NCBI RefSeq assembly: GCF_900110075.1
Contig: NZ_FOCJ01000016.1
Coordinates: 1 to 64,000, forward strand
Origin: Paenibacillus sp. OV219
Lineage (GTDB): Bacteria > Bacillota > Bacilli > Paenibacillales > Paenibacillaceae
DNA length: 64,000 nt
Direction: 5' to 3'
The notes under the pieces are model-generated. The model worked only from the letters and a program-made list of their open reading frames with translations. It did not search any database and had not been told where the DNA came from. Of the stretch, positions 63,112 to 64,000 are shown piece after piece (positions within the stretch are counted from its first letter, which is position 1; the number at the start of each line of letters is the position of its first letter). The translations under genes were made by a program, and so were the position numbers.

Positions 63112-63726
63112 ATGTTTACCCCTAAAGAGATATTCCGCCATTTAAAGACGATGCGTCATTATATTGCATTCAGTACGATCTTTCTGCTCGCCGGCATGGT
63201 TGTAGGAGCTACGAATCCGGATCTTGATGCTTTTATCCAGGGACAACTGAACGGGTTAAAGAATGTTGCGCAAAATATCGACTCCAGCAACCATCCGACA
63301 CTATTCTTAATGGTGTTTATTTTCTTCAATAACGTCATTAAAGCGATACTGGTTATGTACATAGGCGCTATCTTCGGCATCGTGCCCATCATATTCCTAG
63401 CGATTAATGGGATGATTCTCGGCTACTTGGTTCATAAGACTGCGGAGCAGGGCGGGGATGCGGTATTTACGATCATCTTCAAGGGGCTACTACCGCACGG
63501 CATTATTGAGCTCTCCGCGATTGTCATTGCATGTGCATACGGAATGCGTTTTGGAAAAATAATGCTTCAAGGCGTTGGTTCGCTCTTAACCAGACGGCCT
63601 GGTTGGTCGCAACAGCTCGAGGGGTTCGTGATGCGCACACTGCCGATCATGGTTTTACTCACCGTTATGCTTGCTCTTGCAGCGGTGATCGAGAGCACCG
63701 TAACGGTCTGGTTATTGGGTAAGTAA
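63112..63726 (+). CDS. SpoIIM-family (DUF95) membrane protein
   Basis: A 204-residue protein with about five membrane helices. Family features are the FIFFNNVIKAILVMYIGAIFG segment (in part) and FKGLLPHGIIELSAIVIACAYG, where the PHG-E core is typical of SpoIIM-like proteins. It could be the engulfment protein SpoIIM itself or a paralogue. Its neighbours (kbaA, pdaB) are sporulation genes, but spoIIM usually lies elsewhere. The ATG at 63112 has GAGGTGA upstream. Confidence 0.75.
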   Translation: MFTPKEIFRHLKTMRHYIAFSTIFLLAGMVVGATNPDLDAFIQGQLNGLKNVAQNIDSSNHPTLFLMVFIFFNNVIKAILVMYIGAIFGIVPIIFLAINGMILGYLVHKTAEQGGDAVFTIIFKGLLPHGIIELSAIVIACAYGMRFGKIMLQGVGSLLTRRPGWSQQLEGFVMRTLPIMVLLTVMLALAAVIESTVTVWLLGK

Positions 63727-63759
63727 TAAAATTACCAATTTTTGAGCATAACAATAAGG

Positions 63760-63794
63760 CGGCGGTTATCGCGACATGCGATAGCCGCCGTTTT
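63760..63794 (+). terminator. Terminator after the SpoIIM-family gene
   Basis: CGGCGGTTATCGC / GCGATAGCCGCCG pairs over 13 bp with one wobble and a GACAT loop, then four T. Confidence 0.85.
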
Positions 63795-63830
63795 GCATCG
63801 GCTAGTTAATGAAGGAGGCCGCAACAGGTT

Positions 63831-64000
63831 ATGCTCGGAATATTGTTCAACGATAAAGAATGTAAAGAACTAGACTATGTACTCCGCAAAGAACTCGACG
63901 AAATGCTGCTCGATTTGAACGATTCCCGGCTAGACGGTGACATCAAGACTGCAATAGCTAAACGTTATAAAGTGATTTTTAGGATGTATGCCCGCATGGC
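63831..64000 (+). CDS. Hypothetical protein, truncated by the window end
   Basis: Only the first 56 codons are present and the frame stays open to the edge. The start ATG at 63831 has GAAGGAGG twelve bases upstream. The N-terminus (MLGILFNDKECKELDYVLRK) is charged and probably helical, with no signal peptide or membrane segment. Not recognised. The preceding terminator suggests it begins a new transcript. Confidence 0.6.
   Translation, partial: MLGILFNDKECKELDYVLRKELDEMLLDLNDSRLDGDIKTAIAKRYKVIFRMYARM

Overview
The window is chromosomal DNA of an endospore-forming Firmicute. Gene order and protein sequences most resemble Paenibacillaceae (Paenibacillus or Cohnella type). The evidence is the CtsR/McsA/McsB/ClpC operon, SigH, the spore genes cwlD, gerD, kbaA and pdaB, zinc-type L33/L36/S14, TTG-started rpoB and rpoC, and GTCCC..GGGAC hairpin repeats in the spacers. 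The genus is inferred. No transposase, phage gene, CRISPR array or tRNA was seen.

Layout. 1-127: 3' end of a 5S rRNA and its terminator. 256-2754: a large transglutaminase-like protein. 3050-7640: ctsR-mcsA-mcsB-clpC behind a promoter with a CtsR operator. 7641-8143: a spacer rich in repeats. 8144-14572: radA, disA, pssA, an oppositely oriented small Cys-containing protein, yacL (PIN/TRAM), ispD and ispF. 14614-20393: gltX, a tRNA-Cys-type T-box leader, cysE, cysS, mrnC, rlmB, yacP. 20687-25803: sigH, rpmG, secE, nusG, rplK, rplA, rplJ, rplL and an RsmC-like methyltransferase. 26246-38557: rpoB, rpoC, an L7Ae-like protein, rpsL, rpsG, fusA, tuf. 39058-54241: the S10-spc-alpha supercluster from rpsJ to rplQ, including secY, adk, map, a KOW protein, infA and rpoA. 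54320-56180: truA, rplM, rpsI. 56328-58214: cysH-sat for sulfate assimilation. 58373-63726: cwlD, salA, gerD (-), kbaA, pdaB (-) and a SpoIIM-family protein. A truncated ORF closes the window.

The genes work together mainly as growth machinery: ribosomal proteins, RNA polymerase, translation factors, protein export and aminoacylation. Alongside them are protein quality control (CtsR/Mcs/ClpC), DNA integrity (RadA/DisA), isoprenoid and phospholipid synthesis, cysteine supply, and sporulation/germination. Several leaders look autoregulatory: L1-type before rplK, L10 leader before rplJ, S10 leader before rpsJ, an L13-type leader before rplM, and the Cys T-box.

The most unusual element lies between the convergent salA and gerD genes. 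It is a 169-bp array of thirteen contiguous degenerate 13-bp units (60458-60626) carrying five identical TTATCCACT 9-mers, each one base from the DnaA box. A consensus DnaA box (TTATGCACA, minus strand) sits in the adjacent terminator. This may be a DnaA-binding cluster outside the origin.
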